A DNA stretch of 64,000 nt from Dugong dugon. Taxonomy: Eukaryota; Chordata; Mammalia; Sirenia; Dugongidae. The stretch covers positions 18,150,501 through 18,214,500 of the forward strand of contig CM057476.1 in NCBI GenBank assembly GCA_030035585.1, in the 5' to 3' direction. Each line of letters begins with the position of its first letter. The stretch's first letter is position 1. Position numbers and translations under genes: made by a program. Shown in pieces: positions 39,500 to 51,100 of this stretch. Below the pieces are notes generated by a model. That model was not told the DNA's origin. It made no database searches and worked only from the letters and a program-made list of their open reading frames with translations.

Positions 39500-40095
39500 T
39501 CATTTTTTAATTACTATTTTAAAATTTTTGTTGTGGTAAAACATACATAACAAAATGTTTGTCAATTTAACCTTTTTTGTGGAAAATATATGTATAACAA
39601 AACATCTGACATTTCAGCGATCCTCACATGTACAGTTCAAGGACATTAATTATATTTGTCATGTTCCTCAACCATCACCCTTATCTGTACCCAAATTATA
39701 CCATCACCCTTAAAAGAAACTTAGTGTCCACTCCTTGAGCATTGAGTTGTCCTTTCCCCCTCCCTCCTGCCTACCCCTGGTCACCACTGATAAACTTTGA
39801 TTTCTACACACTTGCCTATTCTAGATATTTCATATAAGTGGGATCGTACAATATTTGTTATTTTGTGACTGATTTATTTCACTCAGCATGATACTTCAAG
39901 GTTCACCCATGTTGTAGCATGTAGCAGGACTTCATTTCTTTTTATGGCTGAGTATTACTCCATTATATGTATGTCTTATGTTTTGTTTATCCATTCATCT
40001 CGTGATGGACATTTAGGCTGTTTCCACTTTTGGCTATTGTGAGTAGTGCTCCAATGAACACTGGTGTACAAGTATCTGTTGCATTCATGGTTTTA
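39500..40095 (-). mobile_element. Old L1 fragment
   Basis: atttcactcagcatgatact and ctgagtattactccattata are antisense L1 ORF2/3'-region hallmarks. Confidence 0.7.
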
Positions 40096-40114
40096 ATTAT
40101 TTTTTTACCAGACT

Positions 40115-40432
40115 CTTTTTTTGTTTATTGTTGTACTTTAAGTGAAAGTTTACAATTCAAGTTAGTCTCTCACACAAAAATTTATACATACACTGTTCTG
40201 TGACTCTAATCGCTCTCCCTATATGGTGATAGCACATTTCTCCTTTCCACCCTTGATTTCCTGTGTCCATTCAACCAGCTCCTGACCCTCTCTGCTTTCT
40301 CATCTCACCTCTGGACAGGAGCTGCCCATTTAGTCTCATATATCTACTTAGAGCTAAGAAGCACAGTCTTCAAGAGTATCATTTTATGTTCCAGAGTACA
40401 GTCTAATCTTTGTTTAAAGAGCTGGCCTCAGG
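40115..40432 (-). mobile_element. L1 3'-end insertion
   Basis: tattgttgtactttaagtga to gagctggcctcaggaa. TTTTTTACCAGACTCTT occurs on both sides (about 40102 and 40435), a target-site duplication. Confidence 0.8.
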
Positions 40433-41741
40433 AATTTTTTACCAGACTCTTCACCTCTCCGACCTTCATGGTCTTTATCCATAAAATGTGCTTAATAATA
40501 ATATCCACCCTTTAGGGTTGTTGTGCAGATTAAGCATGATAATGCATGCGGAACACTGAGCAGAGTAAACACACACTAAGTGTAAGCATTATTACTCATT
40601 CACTGAACATATATTGAGTGCCTGCTGGGTGCCAGGCACCGCTAGGAAGATAAAATAAGACGTGGTTCTTGCCTCAAGGAACTCCCAAAACAGAGGGGGA
40701 GAGAGATAAGAAACGAGACTCCGAGAGCCCAGGGTGATGTGTGCTTGGGTAGAAAAAAGGGCATGGAAGCTTGGTGGAAAGCTGGACGGAAGAGTTTCTT
40801 TTGAGTCCCATGTGTTGTCAGCAGACACCTACTTGAGATAAGTCTTAAGAATAGGGACCTGGCCAGGAGGAGAGGGCACAGCTGGGTAAAGACCTAGAAG
40901 TGTGAGTGATCTGGGTGTGTGCTAGGGACTCATTTGTCAAACGTGACTTGATCATGGAGGGTGAGGGGGGGAGAGGTGAGAGATGCATCTGGGCAGGTGG
41001 GCAGGGGTCAGATCTTAGAGTGCCATTCATTCATTCAACAAATATTTATTGAAGTCCTACTACGTGCGAGGCAGTTGCTGATGATATAGTAATAAACAAG
41101 ACAGACAAAAATGTCTACCTGCAGAGTGTTTACATTCTAGCGGTGGAGACAGACAACAAATAGGATAAACAAGTAAAACTGTCGTAAATATGATGGTGAA
41201 AAGTACTACGGAGAAAAAGAAAGCAGGAAAAAGAGTTAAGAAGTACCATGTATGTGGTGTGTAAATGTGAGGGTATGCATGGTGTTAGGTGTTCACACTT
41301 AAATATGGCTGTTAGAAAAGGCCTACCTGAGACTGCCCTGGTAGGAAGTAGGGCCATTTCCCCTGCCACGGGGAGAGAGATTATCTGAGAAAATCTAAAG
41401 CAACGATCTCAAGTTCTTCCCATCCCTCTCTGCACACCCCTTTGCAATGTGAATTTGCAGTTTCTTCTATCAGTAGGTGGTGGGTACCAAGTTATAACAA
41501 TTGGTCTGTATTTGCCTGGAGCAACAGGAGGGTCAGGAGGGTCAGGAATAGGAGGAGAAAATAGAATGTGTGGCTAATTGCCTCCACGAACAACTGCCTC
41601 TTTTGTCATGAGACCAGAAGAATTGGTGCCCAGTTACCACTACTGAACATTTTGATCAAAGATTCTATAGCAAAATCCTGATCAAAAGGGAGGAAAATGC
41701 AGAACAGAATTTCAAATTCTTATGGAATTCAGAATTGCTGA

Positions 41742-42096
41742 AGCTATGGAGGCTAGATGAACCTCTGAAACTACTGCCCTGAGATAATCTTCAAACCATA
41801 AACCAAAAATATCTCCTGAAGTCTTCTTAAAACCACTGTAGTTTAATTAGTAAAGGATGTCTGCCTTGAGCATTGTGCTCTTTTAAGATCAAGTTGACAA
41901 TAGCAACTCAAAAGATTAGATAGGAAACTTAGGGGGCACTGAGTTTGTTAATAGGTGAGGAACAATTTGGAAAAGAAGGGTGAGAATGGTTGTACAACTT
42001 GAAGAATGTCATCAATGTCACTGAATTGTACCTGGAGAAATTGATGAATTGATGTAAGTTCTGCTGTAGATATTCTCAACAGCAACAACAACAAAA
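41742..42096 (+). repeat. Interspersed repeat, L1-3'-end-like (copy 2)
   Basis: Shares tgtctgccttgagcattgtg, agattagataggaaacttag and a CAACAA tail with 17095-17478. Confidence 0.6.
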
Positions 42097-42447
42097 GAAG
42101 TGGTACCTGTTTTCTATCCCTTGATCAGGGCTTGACCATGTGCCTTGTTCTGACCAATGGTACATTAGCAACCATGATGTATGCAGAGGCTTAAAAAGAG
42201 AAACACATGGTCAAGGCATTCCTATTTTTCCGGCTGATATCCGGCCAATTGCCAGGCACATGAGTTAGGTTGCTATAGTCCTTCAGCTTCAGGTGAGCCA
42301 GCTCAGACCAGAAAAACTGCTCAGCCAACCCACAGAGCCATGAGTAAATAAATGGGTGTTTTAGCTGACCCACTCTCTGGCATCATTTGAGCTCTTTGAT
42401 CCAGCTGTGCCTGAAGTTAGATACTCCTGGACTCTTATGAGTCATCG

Positions 42448-42825
42448 TTGTTGTTGTTGGCTCCAACTCATGGTGACCTTATTTATAACAAAACAAAACA
42501 TTTCCTGGTCCTGCACCGTTTTCAGGATCATTGGTATGTTTGAGTCCCTTGTTGCCACCATTGTGTAGTTTCTTTCAACCTAGGAGGCTCATCTTCTAGT
42601 GCTATGTTGGACAATATCCTATTGTGATCTGTAGGGTTTTCACTGGCTAATTTTTGGAAATAGATGACCAGGCCTTTTTTCTTAGTCTTTTTTTCCTAAT
42701 CGCTGAAACCTGTCCACCATGGGTGATCCTGCTGATATTTGTGGTACAGGTGGCATAGCTTCCAGCATCATAGCAACACACAAGCCACTACGGTATGACA
42801 AACTGACAGATGGGCTATGGGCCAT
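42448..42825 (-). repeat. RTE-derived long SINE-like element
   Basis: On + starts gttgttgttggctccaactc. Its internal agggttttcactggctaatt segment is like 3098-3374; the right part is unlike the short SINEs. Confidence 0.65.
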
Positions 42826-44179
42826 TATGTTCTACTTATTTTTGCTTAAACTAATTTAATTGGATCTCTTTTACTTGCAACCCAAAAGATCCCTGATCTT
42901 CCAAGATTGAATGGACTGTAGGGACAATGGTCAGGAAAGTTGAAGGCATTGAACAAACAGTTACTGGCAGGCTTGACCTTGGGTTCTAGGCTGGATAGAA
43001 AAGGAAGTGAATTCAGGGTGGAGGAGAAATGGAAGGGTCAGTAGTTCAAGGTCTTTTTTTTTTTGAAACGCTATGTTTTCATTCTCTGAATCTCTTGCTG
43101 GAGTTTGATCAAATTCACTGGTTTCCTCCTGGTATCCTCCAGTGATGCTGGGCTCATGTAACCTCATATTAGAGTATTTCCCAGAAGCCCCCAGAAGTCC
43201 ACAGAGCTGTGAACATCCATTGTTTGAAGGTAGACAAACTATCCCTTACCTGATCATCATCATAATTTATCTCCTTGTGTTCAGGCAAGACAGAGGTTAG
43301 TTGGGCTTGCAGATCTTAGTTTTGTCCTTGTAATATCTGGGACACCATGGAAGAAAGCTACATCCAGTCTTAAGTCTCACATCCCATATTCTATTCACCA
43401 GGAAGCCTTGGTGGGCCTTGAATCCATCCAGTTCTTTCCACCCTCACTCCTACCCCTAGCCCAAACCATCATCGCCTCCTCGCTTGGACAACGACAGCAG
43501 CTTTCTAAAGTGGGTCTCTGCTCTTGCCCCCTCCCTGAAACCTATTCTGTCAGTTCTTGTACGTGTCAAGCTCTTTCCTTTTTCTAGGATTCAGATGATC
43601 CAACCCCCTTCAGCTCTCTCCTTCCCAATTTGCTTCTTTCATACCCATGATCACAATTTTGCTCTATCTTGTTCATCTGTGCTTTTCTGAAGCCTATCTG
43701 TCTCGCTAGAAATGAGAACAAAACTGCATCTACCAGTTCAACTCAGCAGCTGTTTCTATCTTTTAAGTCCCCTTCCTATATTAGCCCCCGGGTGTCATGG
43801 TTTTGTACCACCTTATTTCATGCTGGTAACAGGACTTTACATTTTATAAAATGCCTTCACAGCCATCTGATCTTCACAATGACCTTGTGAAATAAGCATT
43901 ACAATCAATGTGTTTCCTGTTCTATACATGAGGAAGTTGAGGTCAGTGAGACTGAGTAACTGGCTCAAGGACCCACTACTAGGAAAAGGCAGATCTAGGA
44001 AGGGCATGATAGAGGCAGAAGGAACAACACACTCAAGGGCTCAGGTGCAAGAAACACTATGATAAATTTGGGGCATTGCATGCTATCCAGTGTAGAGTTG
44101 AGTGCTAGGGTGTAGAGTACTGGAGTAGGCAAGGGAGATCTGTGGGCCACTAAGGGAGGCTGCATCACCTACTGATTAA

Positions 44180-44390
44180 GGCCACTGGATCTGGTCAGAA
44201 GTACACCATCCTGAGTCTCAGCTCTGCTACTTGCTAGCTGTGTGACCTTTAACCTGTCTGAGCCTCTGTTTCTTCATCTGTAAAATAGGGGCAGTGGTAT
44301 CAATCTAAGCTTGTTGTGAGAATGTAGTGCTTGCCAACGGCTCTGAACTATGCCTGAAACGCAGTAAATACTCCAGAAATAATAGTTCCC
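44180..44390 (+). repeat. MIR SINE
   Basis: gctctgctacttgctagctg and tgtttcttcatctgtaaaat. Confidence 0.85.
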
Positions 44391-44579
44391 AATCGCTAGA
44401 ACTCAAGACAGAGTTGGCTTCGCCCAGTCAATGGACCAATTCTATCCTGAGTCGGGTGGACATCCCTCGTCCTATCAGCTGTGGCCAGAAGGGTAAAGTT
44501 ATTTGACATGAACGATAATATTGAGGGGATTAGACAACCTCTGACTTAGAGGTTCGAGTGCTGAGAGACGAAATCATGG

Positions 44580-44890
44580 GAGTAAAGGAGAGTTGACACA
44601 AAGTCGTAGAGCTGTGAACCAGCATTCTGTGTTCATGGAATTGCAAGTGTTTTGGCATGGCTGGAGTGTAGGATGTGTTTTGAGAGTATGAGGGGCTATA
44701 GAGATATAAGCAAGGGCTAGATCATCAAGGACCCTGAACACCAAGTAAAGGAACTTGAACTTTATTCTGTAGGTAATGGGGAGCCATTGAAGGATTTTAA
44801 ACTGGGGTGGGGTACATTCATATTTATGCTTCAAAAGATCACAACGGTCAGGGTAGAAAGGGGTGGGATGAGGAGACAGGATCATTAGGA
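44580..44890 (-). mobile_element. CR1/L2-superfamily LINE remnant
   Basis: The - strand frame reads ILQWLPITYRIKFKFLYLVF followed by RVLDDLALAYIS, which matches the conserved C-terminal reverse-transcriptase segment of CR1/L2/L3 LINEs (LxWLPVxxRIxFKxxxLxxK). Degenerate relic. Confidence 0.7.
44761..44766 (-). terminator. OASL2: Possible OASL2 poly(A) signal AATAAA
   Basis: 180 bp beyond the OASL2 stop codon, inside the LINE relic. It is the nearest canonical hexamer. Confidence 0.4.
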
Positions 44891-44945
44891 GTCTAGATCA
44901 TGGGCAACCATGTCATGGCCACCCCTGGGGACTTGCAAGCACTTG

Positions 44946-45422
44946 TCAGCTTCTCCTAATGAGCGTGATGGTGTCACAGTCTTTGATCTGCAGGTCTCTG
45001 AGGCTGAGACGATTCCGCAGGTTCCGACCCTGGAACTTTAGTATCATCTGATCCTTCACGTAAGGGCCTCCAGCTACCTCAATCTTCTCTTTCAAGTCCC
45101 AGATAGAGTCATCAGGGTTGATGGCATAAGGCTTGTTCTGGCCACTAGATTCCTTCACGAAGACCTGGATCTCAGGGGGGAAGATTTCCAGCACCCGGAT
45201 GCTCACCTTAGAGAAGATACAGTAATCAGCAAGGGTCTTCTGGCTGCTGAGCGGTTGCCGCTCCCCATCCGGCTCCTGGAAGGAGAGACGCTGGTGCCCA
45301 TAGAGGGCACATATGTTCTTAATCTCTTTTTTCATCTTCCAAATGGGGCTGTAGGGGTTCACTGAGAGTGTCCAGGCCTCCTTCCCACTCTTTCTCACTG
45401 TCACCTGGACATCTCTTGCTCG
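44946..45422 (-). CDS. OASL2: OASL2 exon 6 (two ubiquitin-like domains)
   Basis: Acceptor tctttcag, stop TGA at 44948-44946. It encodes [20 protein letters not shown] onward and ends [13 protein letters not shown], with no Gly-Gly. Confidence 0.95.
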   Translation of the reverse strand, partial: RARDVQVTVRKSGKEAWTLSVNPYSPIWKMKKEIKNICALYGHQRLSFQEPDGERQPLSSQKTLADYCIFSKVSIRVLEIFPPEIQVFVKESSGQNKPYAINPDDSIWDLKEKIEVAGGPYVKDQMILKFQGRNLRNRLSLRDLQIKDCDTITLIRRS

Positions 45423-48112
45423 CTGAAAGAGAGACAGGGGCAGGTGTGGGTCTCTGGGTGGTCATGGCTGTCTGTTATCTCCGAAGCCCCTTGTTCTGGA
45501 AACTGACCATGTAATTTACTGTCCTACCAAGACACTTTTAAGAGTAAAAGGAGGTGCTATCAATAATTATGTGAGACAACAGTCATAAACTGGTAATGTC
45601 CCAGGCAAAGTGGGACATTTGTTGTCAGAGGCTTATAGGACCATGTGGTCATCATCTGTCCTCCAACTCACCCCATCACAGTAACAACTGGCAATAGTTC
45701 TCCAAGTGACCACTCCTCATATTAGGAGATATTCAGAGCCCTCCCTGTCCCATGAGGATAATATTAGTACTCACAGCACCATCCAGCTATTGTGAGAATA
45801 AATGATTTCACGTATGTGAGGCACTGATCACAGTGTGCAAAGACATCTATAACGTATTCAAAGATATCCATTGCAATAGCCAAAGTCTGAAAGCATCCTA
45901 AAAATCTGTCAGTAGGGCACTGGTTATATAAATTATAAATTAAGGTACTTTCATGCAGTGGATAATGATACAGCTGTTAAAAAGACTGATTAGACAGAGG
46001 ATAACTGTATGTTCCCATTTGTTTAGGGCAGTCCTGATTCATGTCTATTGTCCTGGCTTTTAACATCACCCCCTTCGCTCTCAAAAGTATTCTGGTTTGA
46101 ACTTTATATTTTATGGTTATACCTGTTAGGTCTACGTGTCTGGATATGGAATTGTCTCTAAGATAATTTAAATTAGTTACCAAATAGCTTAATGATTTAA
46201 GTAAAAAAAGTAAAAATGTGCAAAAAACAGGATGCACAGACACGGGCAAGAGGTTGTATGTGGATGGCATATCCATGGAAGGAGATGGAAAAAATTGATC
46301 TATGGAGGTCTGAGAGGTTGTAGAACTGAGAGTCTGGGGGTTGAGATGAAAAGACAAGTTACCATTAATTTTGTGTCTTTTAGCAGTTGATTTTTTTAAT
46401 GCTATGAACATGTGTTATCTTTCCACAAAATGCAAAATAATTGTAATAATAATAATAATAAGGCTTATGGGGAGGGGACTCAGCAGGAGTTGGAAGTATT
46501 GGCCTGTTCTGTGAATCTTACTACCCAGAGCCCCTTGGTCAGCAGGACATTCACAGCTAATGGGACATGGCTAGGCGGTGGGCCCCTCTGCTGCTTTGGG
46601 CGCTGGTCAGAAGTACATCAGTTGCTGCAAGGTTGCCTTTGCAGCCAGGCTCAGAATTTCCCTGCAGGATCTGAAATGCAAGCCCTGGTGACAAGCTCAC
46701 TGTGGGAGTAGCAGGTTGGGAAAATTAGGTCTCTCAGTGAGGTCATAAGCAGAGTCCTGGTCTATGAACCCAGATTCCTATGTAACATCCAGACCTAGGA
46801 TGGCTGTGGTCCTTCCATAAGGAGGCAACACAGCTGGGTTGTTGTCTACAGGGGAACCCTGTGCTATCACTGTATCATTTTTGGATATATCTATTAAATC
46901 TCTTGTTTTAATTGCAAGATGTTAAGGTTCTGACAATCCATAATAGGGGAAGCATTCTCTCACAGAATGTATGTATGGGAGTAAATTATTTGGCTGCATC
47001 TCTCAATTGACTACTGAGCAGAAGAATTGTTCTGCTCATTTTCCAGGGGAAAGAATTGAGACCCAGGCATTTTCAGGATAAGGGGAGGAAATGCACATCT
47101 TGTTGGCTGGGACATCTTTAGGGGAGGTGTTGCATGTGTGGGGAAGTTGTGAGTGCTGTGGCAGGAGTATTGGGAGATTCATGGGGAGCTGAAGTGAAGA
47201 GACCATTGAGTCACAACTTTAGGGTGGGGTCATACCTGTATGTGCCAGCCCTGGCTGGGGTCTTCAGTGCTGCAGCAGGGCTGCCGTAGGCAGTAAACAG
47301 CTTCCTTGGCCACCAAGTCCCACCTCTTCCCCTTTCCCAGATTATTGGTTGGGTCAGCTGGGTCCAGGATGACAGGTCTGGGAGAGAGAAGGGGCAGGTC
47401 TGGGCCACATTCATGGTTCTGGCCTTTGGACCTCAGAGGCATTGGGTGCCTGCCTTGTGCAGGGTGGGCTCCCTGCATGCTGAACCTCTTGGTTCAAGAT
47501 TAGGGATGTAACCAAAGCAGGCCCAGTCAAGGCTTATCTCAGAACTTTTGCTTGTAATGCTGGGCAAAGGTATATTGGAAGGTTCATATCCAGATGGAAA
47601 GCCTGGACCTCACACAGCCATGAAGGAATTAGCCTGAAGTCAAAGCTGAAAGCCTGGGAATGGCTGAGCTGAGCAATTCCATCTTGGTACTCTGAAGACA
47701 TAGTGACCACCTCGATCACAGCATATCTGAAGCTTCAGTTATCTTTGGGATTTTCTGTAACAAGGCCAATAAATTCTTTTTATTGTTAGAACTGTTTGAG
47801 TTGGGTTTTCTGCCCCTTGTAGTTGAAATGAACACAACTAACACACTCACCTGTATTCCTTCAACTTTTGTTTGATACAGTTTCTGACAACCTCATTTTG
47901 GAAATCATAGTACTTGGTCCAGTATATACAAATGTCTTCATGATCTCTGAGGAGTTTCATCACAGCCACAAACCCTTCATCCATGTGGAAGTTCACACTT
48001 TTCTCTGTACCAATTTCCCAGGCGTAGATGGTCAGTAGCTCCAGTGCATATTTTGAAGGCAATGGTACTTTTCGATATTTAGGTTTGAAGAACTGTTGAA
48101 AGAAAGAGAGCA

Positions 48113-48178
<66 letters not shown>

Positions 48179-51100
48179 TGCTGCCTGGGAATTTCTAGTT
48201 CACTGTTTCCAGGTCTCAGTAATACTTTATCAACTTTATTTTCCATCATGTACACTCATGAAATTTTACGTGGGCCCTGCCCCTCAGAAGATAACAGAAT
48301 ATAACAACAAACGATGACAGTTATGTTATGGATTGAATTGTATCCCCCAAAAATATGTGTTAAAAAGCCTAACCCGTGTACCCTTAAATATGACCCTGCT
48401 TGTAAATGGAGCTCTGGTGGCGCACTGGTTAAGAGCTCGGCCGCTAACCAAAAGGTTGGCAGTTCGAATCTACCAGCCACTCCTTAAAAACCCTATGGGG
48501 CAATTCTATTCTGTCCTGTAGGGTCACTATGAGTCAGAATTGACTCGATGGCAACAGGTTTGGTTTGTAAATAGGGATTTTATTTTGTTATGTTAATGAG
48601 GTCATACCAGAGTAGGGTGGGTCCTAAACCTAATCACTTTTGAGTTATCAAAAAAGAATAGACACAGAGACACTCACAGGGGCAAGACAGATGCCATGTG
48701 AGGACCTGTCTACAAGCAAAGGAACACCAAAGATTGATGACAGTCACCAAACACTAGGAAAGAGGCTAATAGGAAGAGTGGACAGGACCAAGACCCTGAT
48801 TTGGACTTTCAGCCTTCAGAACTGTGAGAAAATAAATTTATTGTCTTTAAAGCCAACCACTAATGGTACTTCCGTTATGGCAGCAGTAGCAAACTGAGAC
48901 AAATAATAGCTATCCCTCACAGTGCCCAGTGCTCTGTGTATAAGTAGCTTCCAGTTATATTATTTCTACACTATTTAACCTACCCCCTATGGTTGGACAG
49001 TTGGGTTGTTTCCATTTTTTTATTCCTAAAAATATACTGTGATGCACCCACCCTCTCCCTGTCTCTGCACCTCCCAGCCCAGCCCCACTCCCTCACCTGC
49101 AGGTACCAGTGCTTCACCAGGCGCAGGAGGCTCTTCAGCTTAGTAGGGCAGCTTTTCACAAAGTGCCTCTGTAGCTCTGTGAAGCTTGATGAAAACTCCC
49201 CAGGTTGGCCAGCACTGGTTATTAAGTCTTCATAGATTTCCGGCGATGGTTTAGCGTCTGGGCAAAAGGGTCCTGGGAGAAGAAAAGTAGCTAGTTAGGA
49301 AAATCTACCCTTTGAGATGAGGAAGATAGGAAAAGGAGTACTGCACATAGAGCATGCATAAGTCGTCTCCTGCAATCCTCGCTACAGCAATATTATTCTT
49401 TTTAATTTACAACTACATAAGTGGAGGTCTAGATAGTTTGGTAAATAAAAACAAAGAAACAAAAATCCAAATCTGTTGCTATTGAGTCAATTCTGACTCA
49501 TGGTGACCCCGTGTGTAACAGAGTAGAACTACTCCATACGGTTTTCTTGGCTGTAATCTATGGAAGCTGATCTCTAGGCTTTCTTCCATGGTGCCACTTG
49601 GTGGGTTTGAACCACCAGCTTTTAGGTTAATAGTCAAGTGAAAACGCTTGCACCACCTAGGGACCTAGATGTTTTGGCAGCATACCCAACAGTCACATAG
49701 ATTTTAAATAACTCACTTTGACCAAAGACTTAACATGTGCTGGACACTGGGCTAAGCTCATGGAATCCTCAGACCAGCTCCATGAAGTAGGTAAAATTAA
49801 GCGGAACCATAGGAAATTAGCATTTTTATAGGTCCAACATGGTCAACTATCCTAGGGTTCAACTTGATATTATTATCTCATTTAACAGGTTAGTAACTGA
49901 GTCTTGGAGGAGTTAAATGGCTTGCCCAAAGTAATACAACTGGTAAGTCTTGGAGTCAAAATTCGAAAATATAAAGAGCCCTGTTTTAAAAAATGATTCC
50001 AATCTAGTTCTGTCTGATTCCAAATTCCTTCCTATGTGGTCAGGCAGGAATCTCCTCCTTGGGTTGAGTGGGAATCCATTATTTGGGAGAAGGCCTCTTT
50101 CCCCATGAAACAATTGGACATGGCAACACATGTATTTATGGGAGGATTTAATCTTCAGGTATAGCTCCAATCCTATCCTTTCCAAAAAGAACAAACTCCA
50201 ATCTTTCCTCATTGGTTTCTACTTTGCCAAACCTCCCCCAAGATCAGGTTGGTGAAGGGGCCTTGACTGGTTTCTCTGGACTCGACCTATCTCTGTCTTT
50301 ACCCAGAGCATCGAAAGCTGGGAGCACATCCACCCGAATGGCTTCACTGCTCTTCTTGGACTGGACCTGCAAGGACAGGGAGCGAGGGGCCCTGGCCCCC
50401 TCTCTGGGCCAGACCAGTGATATGTGGTAGGCCAAACTCTTACAACAGTGATCCAGTTTCTCCTGGATGAGGGTGATGACGTCTTTTCGGAGCTGGGCCT
50501 GGTTTTGGAAGCTGGAGAAGCAGCTCAAGAACAGGACCATGTCCACATCGGAGCTGTAGTTCAACGTCGTCCCCTTCCCTGAGGAGCCGCCCTGTGGGAA
50601 CAATAATATTGAACTTCAACTCCACTGAGGCCTGGTGTCTGAGTTTGGAGGTGAGTCAGAAACATCCAAATTGGGCTGTTTACACAGGTTCCAACAGGGG
50701 CCCTTGGTATCCATCATATACAGTGGTTTTTGCTGTGGGTATTACTATGTCTTTTCATTGATTAGAGAAAATAAACATTTTCTAAACAATTCAAAGGATA
50801 TAAATGAAATGTAAAACTCCATTCCACCCCCAGGCTCTAAACCCCTTCTCCAGAGGCAGCCACAGTTACCAGCTTCTTCCAGCATCATTCCACAGATGTT
50901 CTACACTTATCCAACATGGTAGCCAAAAGCCACATGTGGCCATTTAAATTATTAAAGTTAAATGACAAAAAATATTCAGCTCCTCAGTCACACTTGCCTC
51001 ATTTCAAGTGCTCAATAGCCACACGTGGCTAGTGGCTACCGTATTGGACAGCACAGATACAGAATGTTTCCATCATTGTAGAAAGTTCTATTGAGTGGCT

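Larger units (their letters stand above)
38873..44945. other. OASL-OASL2 intergenic region
   Basis: OASL promoter (ISREs near 39.2 kb), L1-type fragments at about 39.5-40.45 kb, L2-like fragments (about 40590-40690, 41025-41300), an L1-3'-end-like repeat, a long SINE-like element, MIR (about 44180-44390) and a CR1/L2 remnant. No gene seen. Confidence 0.75.
48093..49096 (-). other. OASL2 intron 3
   Basis: CT microsatellite, then an MLT1-like LTR carrying a nested AfroSINE. Confidence 0.85.
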
